64,000 nucleotides of DNA. It comes from a virus. Below the pieces are notes generated by a model that did no database searches, was not told where the DNA came from, and was given only the letters and a program-made list of their open reading frames with translations. The first letter of the stretch is position 1; each line of letters opens with the position of its first letter. Made by a program: the position numbers and the translations under genes. Where the stretch lies: the IMG/VR virus record IMGVR_UViG_3300044712_001062, positions 1 to 64,000 of that record. One strand, 5' to 3'. Below, one piece after another: positions 47,926 to 56,085 of the stretch.

Positions 47926-48090
47926 TTAGGGCCTCCAAAATTCACCGGTCTCACAATCAACTTCGAAATATCGTTTTATCAAATCTTTAATCATTCGCTG
48001 TGGTGTTGTTTTATATTTTTTCGCCTCGTCCCTCAATGTTATCAATGCCCGTGGATGCACACTTATTGTAATAGTTGGTTTATTACTCAT
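47926..48090 (-). CDS. Ribbon-helix-helix (CopG/Arc-like) DNA-binding protein
   Basis: 54 residues. PTITISVHPRALITLRDEAKKYKTTPQRMIKDLIKRYFE has a beta strand of alternating T/I/S residues followed by two helices, the RHH repressor layout. It would dimerise and bind operator DNA. The one clear small transcription regulator in the accessory region; operator not identified. Confidence 0.6.
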   Translation of the reverse strand: MSNKPTITISVHPRALITLRDEAKKYKTTPQRMIKDLIKRYFEVDCETGEFWRP

Positions 48091-48365
48091 AACCATTCAC
48101 CCTTTGGCATTTTACCAATGTAATTATAATTTCTTCCATGTCCTGCATAAAAACTCCAATTTATACATTCTTTTGCGATTGGTGATGTAAATTTGTCTGG
48201 CATCTCTTTATGTAATCGGGTTAGTAATTTTTGTGCTGCTTCATCCGGGGTATCTGCAAATTCACATTCGCCATCCTGAAGATTTACACCAAAAAGTGCA
48301 CACCATTGATCACCATCTTTATAAACTCGAATCATCGATTTACTCTTGTGAATTATCTCGGTCAT
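48087..48365 (-). CDS. Hypothetical protein
   Basis: 92 residues with FADTPDEAAQKLLTRLHKEM helix and GHGRNYNYIG. Start ATG 48365 overlaps the upstream stop. Unknown. Confidence 0.45.
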   Translation of the reverse strand: MTEIIHKSKSMIRVYKDGDQWCALFGVNLQDGECEFADTPDEAAQKLLTRLHKEMPDKFTSPIAKECINWSFYAGHGRNYNYIGKMPKGEWL

Positions 48366-48553
48366 TATTCTTCTCCAGGGGATGATAGAATTGCAACAAA
48401 TACAGCATCCATACCATCTTCATTTCCTTCAAGCCCACATGATATACTCAAAATTTCATATCCATCAGATAAATATTGGTTGATTTTATCGTCAAATGTT
48501 TCGTGAACCCATTCTTTTAATGTAACGATCATCTTGGCCATATTTACACCCAT
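48365..48553 (-). CDS. Small hypothetical protein
   Basis: 62 residues; DGYEILSISCGLEGNEDGMDAVFVAILS suggests a small phage DUF1737-like fold (GWEILS pattern). Starts at M1 or M5. Unknown. Confidence 0.45.
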   Translation of the reverse strand: MGVNMAKMIVTLKEWVHETFDDKINQYLSDGYEILSISCGLEGNEDGMDAVFVAILSSPGEE

Positions 48554-48786
48554 GCACCTTTATGGAAATATCCAAATGAGCCTTCCCATGTATAATAATC
48601 AACTCCGAAATATTTAGCAGCATATTTACAAGTTTCTTCTGATGAATAGCCAAATATTCCGTTTTCTGGATGGTGTAGCCAAAATTTCATACCATCGTAA
48701 GTTGCTGGAGCCAAATAATCGCTGTCTCCATCAAACAATGCGATAGTATTAGTATTTGGATGCAGCATTGCAATAAATTCGTTCAT
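48544..48786 (-). CDS. Small hypothetical protein ending in KGAWV
   Basis: 80 residues from ATG 48786. Ends YFHKGAWV, repeating the motif of 13513-13854 and 14027-14254. Contains DGDSDYLAPATYDGMKFWLHH. Unknown. Confidence 0.45.
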   Translation of the reverse strand: MNEFIAMLHPNTNTIALFDGDSDYLAPATYDGMKFWLHHPENGIFGYSSEETCKYAAKYFGVDYYTWEGSFGYFHKGAWV

Positions 48787-49076
48787 CGTTTTACTCCAGT
48801 GAATTGTCTCAACCACTTCTTCAATTGGTTGGCAGCCTTTCGTGGCCTGGTCTTTTGGATATCATATAGATGTCTGGCATCAACATACACATTGTAAGAT
48901 TCTCTGGTTCTAATTATGGTTACGTGATGCCACTGACCGTCATTTGGAATCGGTGGATATGTTTGTTGCTTTTGCTTATAACAGAAAAAATCAATGGTAA
49001 AGTCTCCAGATTCAATATTGAAATCTGTTGGACCTTCATGAACTGTGTAGTCCAAATAATCATTAGAATCACTCAT
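48783..49076 (-). CDS. LamG/concanavalin-like fragment
   Basis: 97 residues from ATG 49076. FTIDFFCYK, NDGQWHHVTIIRTRESYNVYVDARHL is the hallmark of LamG lectin-like domains (D-G-x-W-H-H-V...R...xx-YVDG). Only about half a domain is present, so it may be a truncated glycan-binding module of a virion or host protein. Confidence 0.55.
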   Translation of the reverse strand: MSDSNDYLDYTVHEGPTDFNIESGDFTIDFFCYKQKQQTYPPIPNDGQWHHVTIIRTRESYNVYVDARHLYDIQKTRPRKAANQLKKWLRQFTGVKR

Positions 49077-49213
49077 TCTTCCCTCATCATTTTCTGGTAA
49101 CATTCTTCGCAATATACACTGAAACCAAAAAGTGGTTCGTTTGATTCCCACCTGATGCCCAGGTGATCTCTACCAACTTTTTCAATTGGTTTGCTACAAA
49201 TCTTGCAATTCAT
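49073..49213 (-). CDS. Small zinc-ribbon protein
   Basis: 46 residues: CKICSKP and YCEECYQK, two C-x2-C pairs. ATGA overlap with the LamG fragment. Unknown. Confidence 0.5.
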   Translation of the reverse strand: MNCKICSKPIEKVGRDHLGIRWESNEPLFGFSVYCEECYQKMMREE

Positions 49214-49434
49214 AATTCACTCATTAATTCTTCAGTTATCCATGCTGCCATGTGTTTAGGGCTACAAAAATCCAGTTCATATATTGATGTTTCATTTTTC
49301 AAAATACCAGCACAAATATGATCAAAATGTAACCAGTGATTATCTCCGGCGTAAATATGGATATAATCAGTTTTATCTGTGAGAATATACCCACAATAGT
49401 CACATTTGCATATTTTGATTTCTTCGGTGCTCAT
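49210..49434 (-). CDS. TRASH/MYM-like zinc protein
   Basis: 74 residues from ATG 49434: KCDYCGY ... DFCSPKHMAAWI, same style as 43347-43556, with HWLHFDH between. Probably a metal-binding module. Confidence 0.5.
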   Translation of the reverse strand: MSTEEIKICKCDYCGYILTDKTDYIHIYAGDNHWLHFDHICAGILKNETSIYELDFCSPKHMAAWITEELMSEL

Positions 49435-49457
49435 AATTAACTCTATAATATATTTTA

Positions 49458-49754
49458 TCAATTATCAATTACTTCTACAATTCGAAATGTATTGATGAAA
49501 TTTTTGGCTTCTTCTACACTATCAAATGTGTTATTTAATAGATATTGATCTCTTGATACGACCTTGTATTTTGTCTGTTTAGGTATAAATTCCTTACAAT
49601 ATATTTTAGCATCCTTGGAATTTTCAAATGGACAATTTGCCATATATCCAGGATTTACATGTTCATGTATTGCACTTATCATATGATTCATACACAATTT
49701 ACATTTGGTATAATCGTTTGAAATTGTATAAAATTTACAATTTATTTTTGTCAT
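49458..49754 (-). CDS. Small Cys-containing protein
   Basis: 98 residues: CKFYTIS-x4-KCKLC, NCPFENSKDAKIYCKEF. Similar N-terminal half to 56072-56239 (CPFESWAQAKFYCKYY), so likely paralogous. C-terminal half is alpha/beta. Unknown. Confidence 0.5.
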   Translation of the reverse strand: MTKINCKFYTISNDYTKCKLCMNHMISAIHEHVNPGYMANCPFENSKDAKIYCKEFIPKQTKYKVVSRDQYLLNNTFDSVEEAKNFINTFRIVEVIDN

Positions 49755-49878
49755 GTCAATTACCTATTTATAAATTACCTTTAATTTTTTTCATTTTTAA
49801 TAATTTAGAAAAATAATATAGTTTATTCCTCTAATTGACAATTATGTATAGGTCGTGAAATATATTAAATCTTTTCAT

Positions 49879-49968
49879 TCATAATAATCCATCAATTAAA
49901 TAATTTGTAAGGATGATCAATACAATTACTAATATAATGATCAGTGAGATTTTAAATGTTTTTATCAC
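49879..49968 (-). CDS. Membrane micro-protein with GTG start
   Basis: 29 residues, one hydrophobic helix (FKISLIIILVIVLIILTNYL). GTG 49968 overlaps the upstream stop as GTGA. Unknown. Confidence 0.4.
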   Translation of the reverse strand: MIKTFKISLIIILVIVLIILTNYLIDGLL

Positions 49969-50315
49969 GCACGACCACCTTGATAATACATATGCGGCCA
50001 AGGATTATCTGGTCTCCCAACTATTGGCGGAGATGCATACCACGTATCGATATCAACTTGTTCAATTTTATGCTGACCATTCTGATTCACATAAGTCACA
50101 AAATAAACAATAACACCACTATATCCAGCATCATGTGGTTGCATTGCCCAACATTTATCCATTGGAGTCCATGTATCCACATTCGTTACAGTAGGCTCTG
50201 ATTTTGGAAACAACTCAAATGCATCAGCAGGTGCAGCACACCACAAAATTATAATTGCAATGACCAGCACTAAAATCCCACAACCAAACAATTCGTATTT
50301 TCTATCATTATTCAT
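49965..50315 (-). CDS. Membrane-anchored or exported hypothetical protein
   Basis: 116 residues with an N-terminal hydrophobic helix (GCGILVLVIAIIILWCAAPADA) suggesting a signal anchor, then a soluble domain rich in Trp/Tyr/Pro. A surface-exposed factor is plausible. Confidence 0.5.
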   Translation of the reverse strand: MNNDRKYELFGCGILVLVIAIIILWCAAPADAFELFPKSEPTVTNVDTWTPMDKCWAMQPHDAGYSGVIVYFVTYVNQNGQHKIEQVDIDTWYASPPIVGRPDNPWPHMYYQGGRA

Positions 50316-50317
50316 AA

Positions 50318-50533
50318 TTAATGACCAAATCTTACTGATCCACTTGTTCGATGATTAATTGCCGAAAGCAACTTATCCATTCGTTCAACCGTCTTTTCAA
50401 GTTGTTCAATTCGCTGTTCCAATAACTTGACTCGTTCTGCAACTGGATCAACTGGAACTGATCGACTATATGATGGTATCAATGCTTCTAATTCTTTATT
50501 TCCATACCATCGAAGCCAACCTTCATCATTCAT
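50318..50533 (-). CDS. Small coiled-coil protein
   Basis: 71 residues: a leading WLRWYGN segment and a coiled coil (RVKLLEQRIEQLEKTVERMDKLL). Unknown. Confidence 0.5.
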   Translation of the reverse strand: MNDEGWLRWYGNKELEALIPSYSRSVPVDPVAERVKLLEQRIEQLEKTVERMDKLLSAINHRTSGSVRFGH

Positions 50534-50855
50534 TTTTATTCTCCAATTTTAAAGTGTTTATATTATACAATTTATCCCATATATCTTTAATCATAGGTTT
50601 AGCATCTTCATAAATGAAAAATAATCTGCCTGCTTTACCCGGTACAGTTTCACCATATTCACCATAGAGTATCATCCAATCAAAGCATTCATCAATAGCA
50701 AGTGAAACCTGATCAGCGGTTAAGTATGGAGAATCATTTACAATTTTACTGAACCATGAATTAACACCATGTTGCTCTTGATTGTAGATGTATGCGGCTA
50801 CTATGAGTGAATTGTCATAAGTGATTCCATTAATGGTGGTTTGAATCATTTTCAT
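50526..50855 (-). CDS. Hypothetical protein with possible HTH
   Basis: 109 residues; TADQVSLAIDECFDWMILYGE region and C-terminal helix, with a mixed winged-helix-like layout (about 10-80). Not assigned. Confidence 0.45.
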   Translation of the reverse strand: MKMIQTTINGITYDNSLIVAAYIYNQEQHGVNSWFSKIVNDSPYLTADQVSLAIDECFDWMILYGEYGETVPGKAGRLFFIYEDAKPMIKDIWDKLYNINTLKLENKNE

Positions 50856-51202
50856 TCTCCAATTAGTGCGAATTCATGTTTGTCAAAATGATCTTTAAAT
50901 TTCATAGTTCCATTAGTTTTTACAAATAATCGAATTATAGGATACCAACCACCATATTTCTTAATGCATTTACATAATTGCTTGTAATGAGATTTACAAA
51001 AATAATAAGTTCCATTTTTGTAAACCACCATTGCATCAGTATCGCACATACTGCATTTAGTTTTATATCCTGCTGTTTCACCATGAACTTTATAATTCAT
51101 GTCTTGCCATTGAACTTCTGCTCCATCAACATAAGTCTTATCATCCAAAAATGATATTAGGTGCATCTTACCTTCAATCATAAACCATCGTTGAACATTC
51201 AT
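50852..51202 (-). CDS. Hypothetical zinc-pair protein
   Basis: 116 residues: TKCSMCDT ... YYFCKSHYKQLCKC, a C-x2-C...C-x2-H type site (about 49-80). Basic. Possibly nucleic-acid binding. Confidence 0.5.
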   Translation of the reverse strand: MNVQRWFMIEGKMHLISFLDDKTYVDGAEVQWQDMNYKVHGETAGYKTKCSMCDTDAMVVYKNGTYYFCKSHYKQLCKCIKKYGGWYPIIRLFVKTNGTMKFKDHFDKHEFALIGE

Positions 51203-51205
51203 AAT

Positions 51206-51640
51206 TTAACACCAAGTTCTATGGTTTTCAGCAATCCATTCACGACCATCATCGCTTTCATGAATTTCCCAATTAACTCCATCAGGAACTTCAACAACTT
51301 TAATTGAATGTGGCCTACATGCTACTTTATCTGGAAATCTCTCCACAAGATCTATTAATATTGGATTGGATCTATACTCATCTTCGTATCCCCATGGACA
51401 AAAATACAAATCATAATCAAAGTCATCTGAATCGAGTGAATCTCCTTGATCCATAGTTGATATCAAAAATGCTTCTCCATTATATGAAATTGGATCATAT
51501 CGCTTACACATCATTTTATCATTTTCAAGATATTCAACATAAGCATATCCATCTATATTTTGCGATTTCAAAATTTCAAGGCAACCCCATATTGATAAGT
51601 GGAATCCACCAATCTCACAATTGATTGCAATTTTTGTCAT
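51206..51640 (-). CDS. Conserved phage protein of unknown function
   Basis: 144 residues. The pattern INCEIGGFHLS ... RSNPILIDLVERFPDKVACRPHSIKVVEVPDGVNWEIHESDDGREWIAENHRTW is that of a family I recognise across many phages and plasmids, always uncharacterised (RxDP-L-EVVE-LG...L-I-V-EIPDDVEW-I-EYDG-E-I-E-HR-W). AACTTGGAGAA leader (51646-51656). Confidence 0.6.
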   Translation of the reverse strand: MTKIAINCEIGGFHLSIWGCLEILKSQNIDGYAYVEYLENDKMMCKRYDPISYNGEAFLISTMDQGDSLDSDDFDYDLYFCPWGYEDEYRSNPILIDLVERFPDKVACRPHSIKVVEVPDGVNWEIHESDDGREWIAENHRTWC

Positions 51641-51667
51641 TAAAATTCTCCAAGTTTAATCAATTAA

Positions 51668-51907
51668 TTACCAATTACAGGGAAATTCCTTGGTTACTAT
51701 ATTATCAATTTCGAGAATACTCATACCTTTTTGAAAATATGTTTCTCCAAGTTCATTACGTGATTTGTATATTTCATTGTTAAATAAACACTTTTGTTCA
51801 AATTGTATACGCTTCTCACATTTATAACAAAAATGAGCACCATTTTCAATCATTTCATTTCGTATACTTTCTTGTTTAGCAATTTCAATTTCATATTTAT
51901 CAGTCAT
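51668..51907 (-). CDS. Small zinc-type protein
   Basis: 79 residues from ATG 51907: FCYKCEKRI plus KCLF and FPCNW. A one-finger style. Unknown. Confidence 0.45.
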   Translation of the reverse strand: MTDKYEIEIAKQESIRNEMIENGAHFCYKCEKRIQFEQKCLFNNEIYKSRNELGETYFQKGMSILEIDNIVTKEFPCNW

Positions 51908-51919
51908 AATCAACACCTA

Positions 51920-52120
51920 TCAAGAACATCTACAACTACTCTGAATAATTATTAATGCTACAAAGAACGCAAACCAACTCATGAAGTAAATAACTATCCA
52001 TATATTTCCCCCAACAAAATCACTCCCATACACATCATCATATTTCCCTTCGTCGTAATGTGCAGTAGAATAAATCTCATCAGTTAACCCCTCCATATAA
52101 TCATCACGATCTCCCATCAT
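51920..52120 (-). CDS. Membrane protein with acidic head
   Basis: 66 residues: acidic N-terminus (DRDDYMEGLTDE) and one TM (IWIVIYFMSWFAFFVALIII) with terminal Cys. First of six adjacent genes, five of them for small membrane proteins. Confidence 0.5.
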   Translation of the reverse strand: MMGDRDDYMEGLTDEIYSTAHYDEGKYDDVYGSDFVGGNIWIVIYFMSWFAFFVALIIIQSSCRCS

Positions 52121-52393
52121 TTACTCCAACAAACCCCTGCAATCTTCAATAACTTGCTGGATGTAACATACAAGGAATATCCCAACAATAATTGCAACTG
52201 CTGCAAGACAGATAATTAATGTTGCACTCATTGTGATCCCAATTAATTCGGCAATATATGCAAGCGCAAGACACATTCCAACAACTAATACTACAATTCC
52301 ACCACCAATTATAACAAGCCACAACAACATACTCGCAACAGCACCTGCATCTGCCAAAATTCGCATAACAATTAACGTGAATAATTTATTCAT
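52121..52393 (-). CDS. Small multi-TM membrane protein
   Basis: 90 residues, two long hydrophobic segments (LLWLVIIGGGIVVLVVGMCLALAYIA and ATLIICLAAVAIIVGIFLVCYI). Ends QQVIEDCRGLLE. Unknown; overlaps next gene. Confidence 0.5.
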   Translation of the reverse strand: MNKLFTLIVMRILADAGAVASMLLWLVIIGGGIVVLVVGMCLALAYIAELIGITMSATLIICLAAVAIIVGIFLVCYIQQVIEDCRGLLE

Positions 52394-52578
52394 AATTCAC
52401 CTAAATATACTCCAGGTCTACAATTCATCAATTTATTATCAACAATATAATGATTGGCTTCGTCAAAGTTGTTAAATCCAGATTTAATTACTATATCAAC
52501 ACCACCATCGATAACAATGCCACGATTCAATTCATTAAACAGTGACGTTGTTGCATATATTACAATTTTTTCATTCAT
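52390..52578 (-). CDS. Small hypothetical soluble protein
   Basis: 62 residues, MNEKIVIYATTSLFNELNRGIVIDGGVDIVI, alpha/beta; the only predicted soluble protein in a run of membrane genes. Unknown. Confidence 0.45.
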   Translation of the reverse strand: MNEKIVIYATTSLFNELNRGIVIDGGVDIVIKSGFNNFDEANHYIVDNKLMNCRPGVYLGEL

Positions 52579-52793
52579 AATTCACCCAATACATAAATAA
52601 ATGGCAATAACATAATACAACCAACAATTAAAAGTAATATAACATTTTTATATCTTCTATGTTCATAATTTCTACTTTCAAATAATTCACAAAACGATCC
52701 CATAATACAAATTGTTCCTAAACACGATATTATAATGAATAACACAAGTATTATAAATCTAACTACACCAATTGTTAAAGTTTCAATTATCAT
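52575..52793 (-). CDS. Small two-TM membrane protein
   Basis: 72 residues with two TM helices; ends YVLGEL. Its C-terminus resembles its neighbour's (ICAMITGEL), hinting at duplication. Confidence 0.45.
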   Translation of the reverse strand: MIIETLTIGVVRFIILVLFIIISCLGTICIMGSFCELFESRNYEHRRYKNVILLLIVGCIMLLPFIYVLGEL

Positions 52794-52985
52794 TCATAAT
52801 TCACCTGTGATCATAGCACATATAATTAATATTACCATAACAATCATAAGGCTGTATGCACCAGCAAGTAGCCATTCCTTGTTTTCAGCAAATTTAATTA
52901 TCATTAAAATCATTGAACCAAATAACGACAACCCCATCCCAATAATACACAATCCCATTAACACTATTAAAATTTCAATAAACAT
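52794..52985 (-). CDS. Small two-TM membrane protein
   Basis: 63 residues with two TM helices (EILIVLMGLCIIGMGLSLFG, SLMIVMVILIICAMI). Loosely similar in layout to the next gene (52986-53174): both start MFI, have two TM helices with an E-x-W/R-L segment between them. Confidence 0.45.
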   Translation of the reverse strand: MFIEILIVLMGLCIIGMGLSLFGSMILMIIKFAENKEWLLAGAYSLMIVMVILIICAMITGEL

Positions 52986-53174
52986 TTAATCACCAATCAA
53001 CTCATTCCATATAAACAACACAGCACCAATCACCATAATCACATACAATGCCGTGAGTACCCACAAACGATCTTCGATTAATGAATGGAAGAAACAACCA
53101 ATTGTATATAAAAATATTATAAGTATTGGCATAGAAACCATTAATGCTATTAATAATGTAGATTTAATAAACAT
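52986..53174 (-). CDS. Small two-TM membrane protein
   Basis: 62 residues, two TM helices separated by HSLIEDRLWVL. Probable paralogue of 52794-52985. Unknown. Confidence 0.45.
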   Translation of the reverse strand: MFIKSTLLIALMVSMPILIIFLYTIGCFFHSLIEDRLWVLTALYVIMVIGAVLFIWNELIGD

Positions 53175-53183
53175 CTAATCACT

Positions 53184-53720
53184 TCATTTGTAATTTTTCA
53201 ACACTGAATTTCGCTTATTTTCACAACATTGGTGTTGTCGTTCGTAGTCTAATTTCTTTTGCTTTTCGGCATTGTCGATTTCTTGGACATGAGATAAATA
53301 CAATTTACTGATATTTAATTTGGCCATTTCATTTTTGAGATCTGTCATCCATGGCCCCTCAACATATTTATGAGAATATCCATCCGCATATATCTCTGGA
53401 TAACAAAATGACGAACTAAATGTTGAGAAATTTTCATCATATTCAAATTTATCATCTATAAGATATATACGAATTAATGTAAATTCATTCTTATTGAAAT
53501 ACTTACAATCACAACTATCTCTAAACCGTGTATAATCTATTAGGAATTTGTCGAAATATATTTCACAAAACGCTGATGATGGAGATCCATAGGCGCCGTA
53601 ATGAGAACTTATCTTCTTATAAGATCCCGTGGGATGTAAATGCAATAACATTTTGACTTTATCATCGAACTTTACAAAATTTGGAGATGGAGATAAAATT
53701 TTCTGTATGAAATTCAACAT
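53184..53720 (-). CDS. Hypothetical protein
   Basis: 178 residues; alternating beta-rich region (SYKKISSHYGAYGSPSSAFCEIYFDKF), several Cys (SCDCKYF) and a charged C-terminal helix. No family recognised. Confidence 0.5.
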   Translation of the reverse strand: MLNFIQKILSPSPNFVKFDDKVKMLLHLHPTGSYKKISSHYGAYGSPSSAFCEIYFDKFLIDYTRFRDSCDCKYFNKNEFTLIRIYLIDDKFEYDENFSTFSSSFCYPEIYADGYSHKYVEGPWMTDLKNEMAKLNISKLYLSHVQEIDNAEKQKKLDYERQHQCCENKRNSVLKNYK

Positions 53721-53762
53721 TAGAATACCTCTATGATTTTAAATTCGTAATGGATCTTCAAT

Positions 53763-54008
53763 TTACATCCAGTCAATGAAGTCAGGGCCTTTAACCTGCA
53801 TCATTACATCGTCATTGCACGCTTTTGCAAACGACAGCCCATTCCAAAGTAGAAATAGACCAGTTTCAACATCCTGATTATGTTCAATCATATTGTAACC
53901 TATAATGGCTTCGTCTATGAACCGTCTAACTTCGTTCACTTTATATACTAACTGTCGATGTTCCATTTGAGGAAGATCACTTTCGTTAACTTCTATAATT
54001 CTACTCAT
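53763..54008 (-). CDS. Small hypothetical protein
   Basis: 81 residues, helical and acidic (RQLVYKVNEVRRFIDEAIIGYNM). Ends KGPDFIDWM. Unknown. Confidence 0.45.
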   Translation of the reverse strand: MSRIIEVNESDLPQMEHRQLVYKVNEVRRFIDEAIIGYNMIEHNQDVETGLFLLWNGLSFAKACNDDVMMQVKGPDFIDWM

Positions 54009-54050
54009 TTTAATACCTCTATGATTTTAAATTTGTAAACTAATCACTGA

Positions 54051-54182
54051 TCACCATTTATGACCGCATTGTCTACACTCATGATCGAAATACCGTTTCG
54101 TTAATATCTTATTCCTATTCTCAATATGAGTAACATCATAACTGCCACACATTGGGCAAGTTTCTACTCTATCATTCATCAT
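54051..54182 (-). CDS. Small zinc-ribbon protein
   Basis: 43 residues: TCPMCGSYD...ECRQCGHKW, textbook ribbon with paired C-x2-C. Tandem ATG start at 54182. Possibly transcription-elongation-like, but unproven. Confidence 0.5.
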   Translation of the reverse strand: MMNDRVETCPMCGSYDVTHIENRNKILTKRYFDHECRQCGHKW

Positions 54183-54203
54183 TTTATACACCTCTATTAT
54201 TTA

Positions 54204-54365
54204 CTACCAGTAACCTTCGTATAAAACACATGATAATTTGGCTAAATCCCAAGCACCCATGTGATATCTACACATTTGATCTTCAGCATAATAATATTCT
54301 TTAACTTGTCGAATTGAATAAACATTACATTTCGATCCATCGCAATGTATACATGAATCAGACAT
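54204..54365 (-). CDS. Small Cys-containing protein
   Basis: 53 residues: SCIHCDGSKC and MCRYHMGAWD (contains GAW), CVLYEGYW. Unknown. Confidence 0.45.
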   Translation of the reverse strand: MSDSCIHCDGSKCNVYSIRQVKEYYYAEDQMCRYHMGAWDLAKLSCVLYEGYW

Positions 54366-54367
54366 TG

Positions 54368-54607
54368 TTAAACACCATTTTCTGGATCATAACTTGAACA
54401 TCTATCAATGTTATCATAACATGCTAAAATTCCACGAATTCTTCCTTTAAGTTCACAAAATTGAACATCTTGTAATTTACCATCAGGATCTTCTCGTGTC
54501 CAATATTTAACAAATTCATATCCAGGATACTCAACATTTTTCAATTGACAACTTGGATAATTATCAGCATTATGATCTAAATGTTTACACTTTTGCAATT
54601 CAGACAT
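54368..54607 (-). CDS. Small Cys-containing protein
   Basis: 79 residues, KCKHLDHNADNYPSC, FCELKG, ACYDN, RCSSYDPENG. Similar style to neighbours; unknown. Confidence 0.45.
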   Translation of the reverse strand: MSELQKCKHLDHNADNYPSCQLKNVEYPGYEFVKYWTREDPDGKLQDVQFCELKGRIRGILACYDNIDRCSSYDPENGV

Positions 54608-54634
54608 TATGCACCTCTATCATTTTCATTCATT

Positions 54635-54733
54635 TTAACGAAGATCCTTAAACATTAAATATATAGTTCCGATAATTAAATAACCAATACAAAATACGTT
54701 AATTGATGTCATTATATAATCTGCAATTGTCAT
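54635..54733 (-). CDS. Membrane micro-protein
   Basis: 32 residues with one helix (SINVFCIGYLIIGTIYLMF). Abuts the previous gene's stop. Unknown. Confidence 0.4.
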   Translation of the reverse strand: MTIADYIMTSINVFCIGYLIIGTIYLMFKDLR

Positions 54734-55050
54734 TATGAACCTCTGGGATTATCGAGGATATATGGTTCTCCAATTGGTGAATTTGACAAATCTCCTCTGG
54801 TTACTAATACTGGAATTTCATCACTAATGTTGTATAGTTTTACACTGGTGATACGCACTTGGGTATTATTTAACTTCATTGTATAGGTATAAAGTGATTT
54901 ATCTTTAGTTATGGATGTTACTGTTGCATTTTCAATTGATTCATGATTTGCAAATGAATCATACATTATAATTGTTGCCGTTGCTATTATCCACATTATA
55001 ATAATTATTATTAAAATAAATCCAATGTCCATAATTTTTTCGCTATTCAT
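54733..55050 (-). CDS. Membrane-anchored protein
   Basis: 105 residues, one N-terminal TM (IGFILIIIIIMWIIATATII) and a soluble domain with beta strands and NAT/NNT sites. Type II topology. Unknown. Confidence 0.5.
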   Translation of the reverse strand: MNSEKIMDIGFILIIIIIMWIIATATIIMYDSFANHESIENATVTSITKDKSLYTYTMKLNNTQVRITSVKLYNISDEIPVLVTRGDLSNSPIGEPYILDNPRGS

Positions 55051-55057
55051 TTTTAAA

Positions 55058-55261
55058 TTACCAATGATAGGGTTTTCTACATGGGGCTACGTAATATCCA
55101 ACTGGAAATAGTTCACCTTTCATGTAAATGTGTCCATGATATTTACATTTAACACAACTTGTTTCAAATTTCATTGCCTGTTTATCACTTTGAACACATG
55201 GTTCCCAATGCCCATCGGGACAATGAACACCAAGCGATCCATTACAAATTGGGCATTTCAT
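55058..55261 (-). CDS. Small zinc-finger-like protein
   Basis: 67 residues: KCPICNG...CPDGHWEPC, SCVKCKYHGH, ending PCRKPYHW. Two zinc pairs. Unknown. Confidence 0.5.
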   Translation of the reverse strand: MKCPICNGSLGVHCPDGHWEPCVQSDKQAMKFETSCVKCKYHGHIYMKGELFPVGYYVAPCRKPYHW

Positions 55262-55302
55262 AATTTAATTACCTTTGTTATTTAAGTTCTCATCTCTAAA
55301 AT

Positions 55303-55506
55303 TTATTCGTGATTCAAATCCTTTGCTTTTTCAAATGCATATCCTCTGGTCATTAGTTCATCAAGATCCACTTGATTTCTAATTTCCATTTCAAGATATA
55401 CAAGATTCCCTGCAATGTTAACCATATCATTCTTTTGCAAACTTTCTTGCATCTTAAATATACAACCTATGCAAAATTCCCGATGAGTGTATTTAATTTT
55501 ATTCAT
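55303..55506 (-). CDS. Small helical protein
   Basis: 67 residues with FCIGCIFKM then a long helix. Unknown. Confidence 0.45.
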   Translation of the reverse strand: MNKIKYTHREFCIGCIFKMQESLQKNDMVNIAGNLVYLEMEIRNQVDLDELMTRGYAFEKAKDLNHE

Positions 55507-55509
55507 AAT

Positions 55510-55734
55510 TTAATCAACCCAGAAAAAGTCAATTGTTCCATCTCTATTCCATTTATACCAATAATCTCTCTGACATTTAGAACAATATTCTACTCGTGGA
55601 CTATCATTTACATGATCAAAGAAATAATCATCATTGTATCCTGATAGATAAAATGCAGTAGATTTTTCACAATTGCATCTTATATCTTCGGACATAAGAT
55701 CTCTACCACCAATACATTTCCATTTAATTTTCAT
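55510..55734 (-). CDS. Small zinc-type protein
   Basis: 74 residues from ATG 55734 (a later ATG at about 55695 is possible): IRCNCEKS...EYCSKCQRDYW...FFWVD. Paired Cys. Unknown. Confidence 0.45.
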   Translation of the reverse strand: MKIKWKCIGGRDLMSEDIRCNCEKSTAFYLSGYNDDYFFDHVNDSPRVEYCSKCQRDYWYKWNRDGTIDFFWVD

Positions 55735-55735
55735 T

Positions 55736-55906
55736 TTATTCAACTACTTTAATATATTGACAACCAATTTTAGATTCTATTAATGCATCATAATCAGATT
55801 TATTTTTAACAAATACTGAAATTGGACCATATTCCAAATCTCTCATAAATTTCGATCCACCCATAGAAAAACACACCATCAATTTAACTTCGAATGAATC
55901 ATCCAT
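55736..55906 (-). CDS. Small hypothetical protein
   Basis: 56 residues, beta-rich, ending GCQYIKVVE. Unknown; overlaps none but nearly abuts neighbours. Confidence 0.45.
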   Translation of the reverse strand: MDDSFEVKLMVCFSMGGSKFMRDLEYGPISVFVKNKSDYDALIESKIGCQYIKVVE

Positions 55907-55908
55907 GA

Positions 55909-56085
55909 TTAAATTAACTTTTTAACTTCAACGATCATAGTCTCAAGAATTTGCACAATATGCTTTAGAACCATCGTGCGTTCTCCTCTCGTAAGCATTT
56001 CATTAGCAGCAAACGTCCGAATGGTCATCATAGATTGATGATGATCGTGATCGATTTGTCTTATAATTTCATCATAAATTGTCAT
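55909..56085 (-). CDS. Small helical protein
   Basis: 58 residues, helical, His-rich (IDHDHHQSMM). Overlaps the upstream gene by 14 nt. Unknown. Confidence 0.45.
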   Translation of the reverse strand: MTIYDEIIRQIDHDHHQSMMTIRTFAANEMLTRGERTMVLKHIVQILETMIVEVKKLI

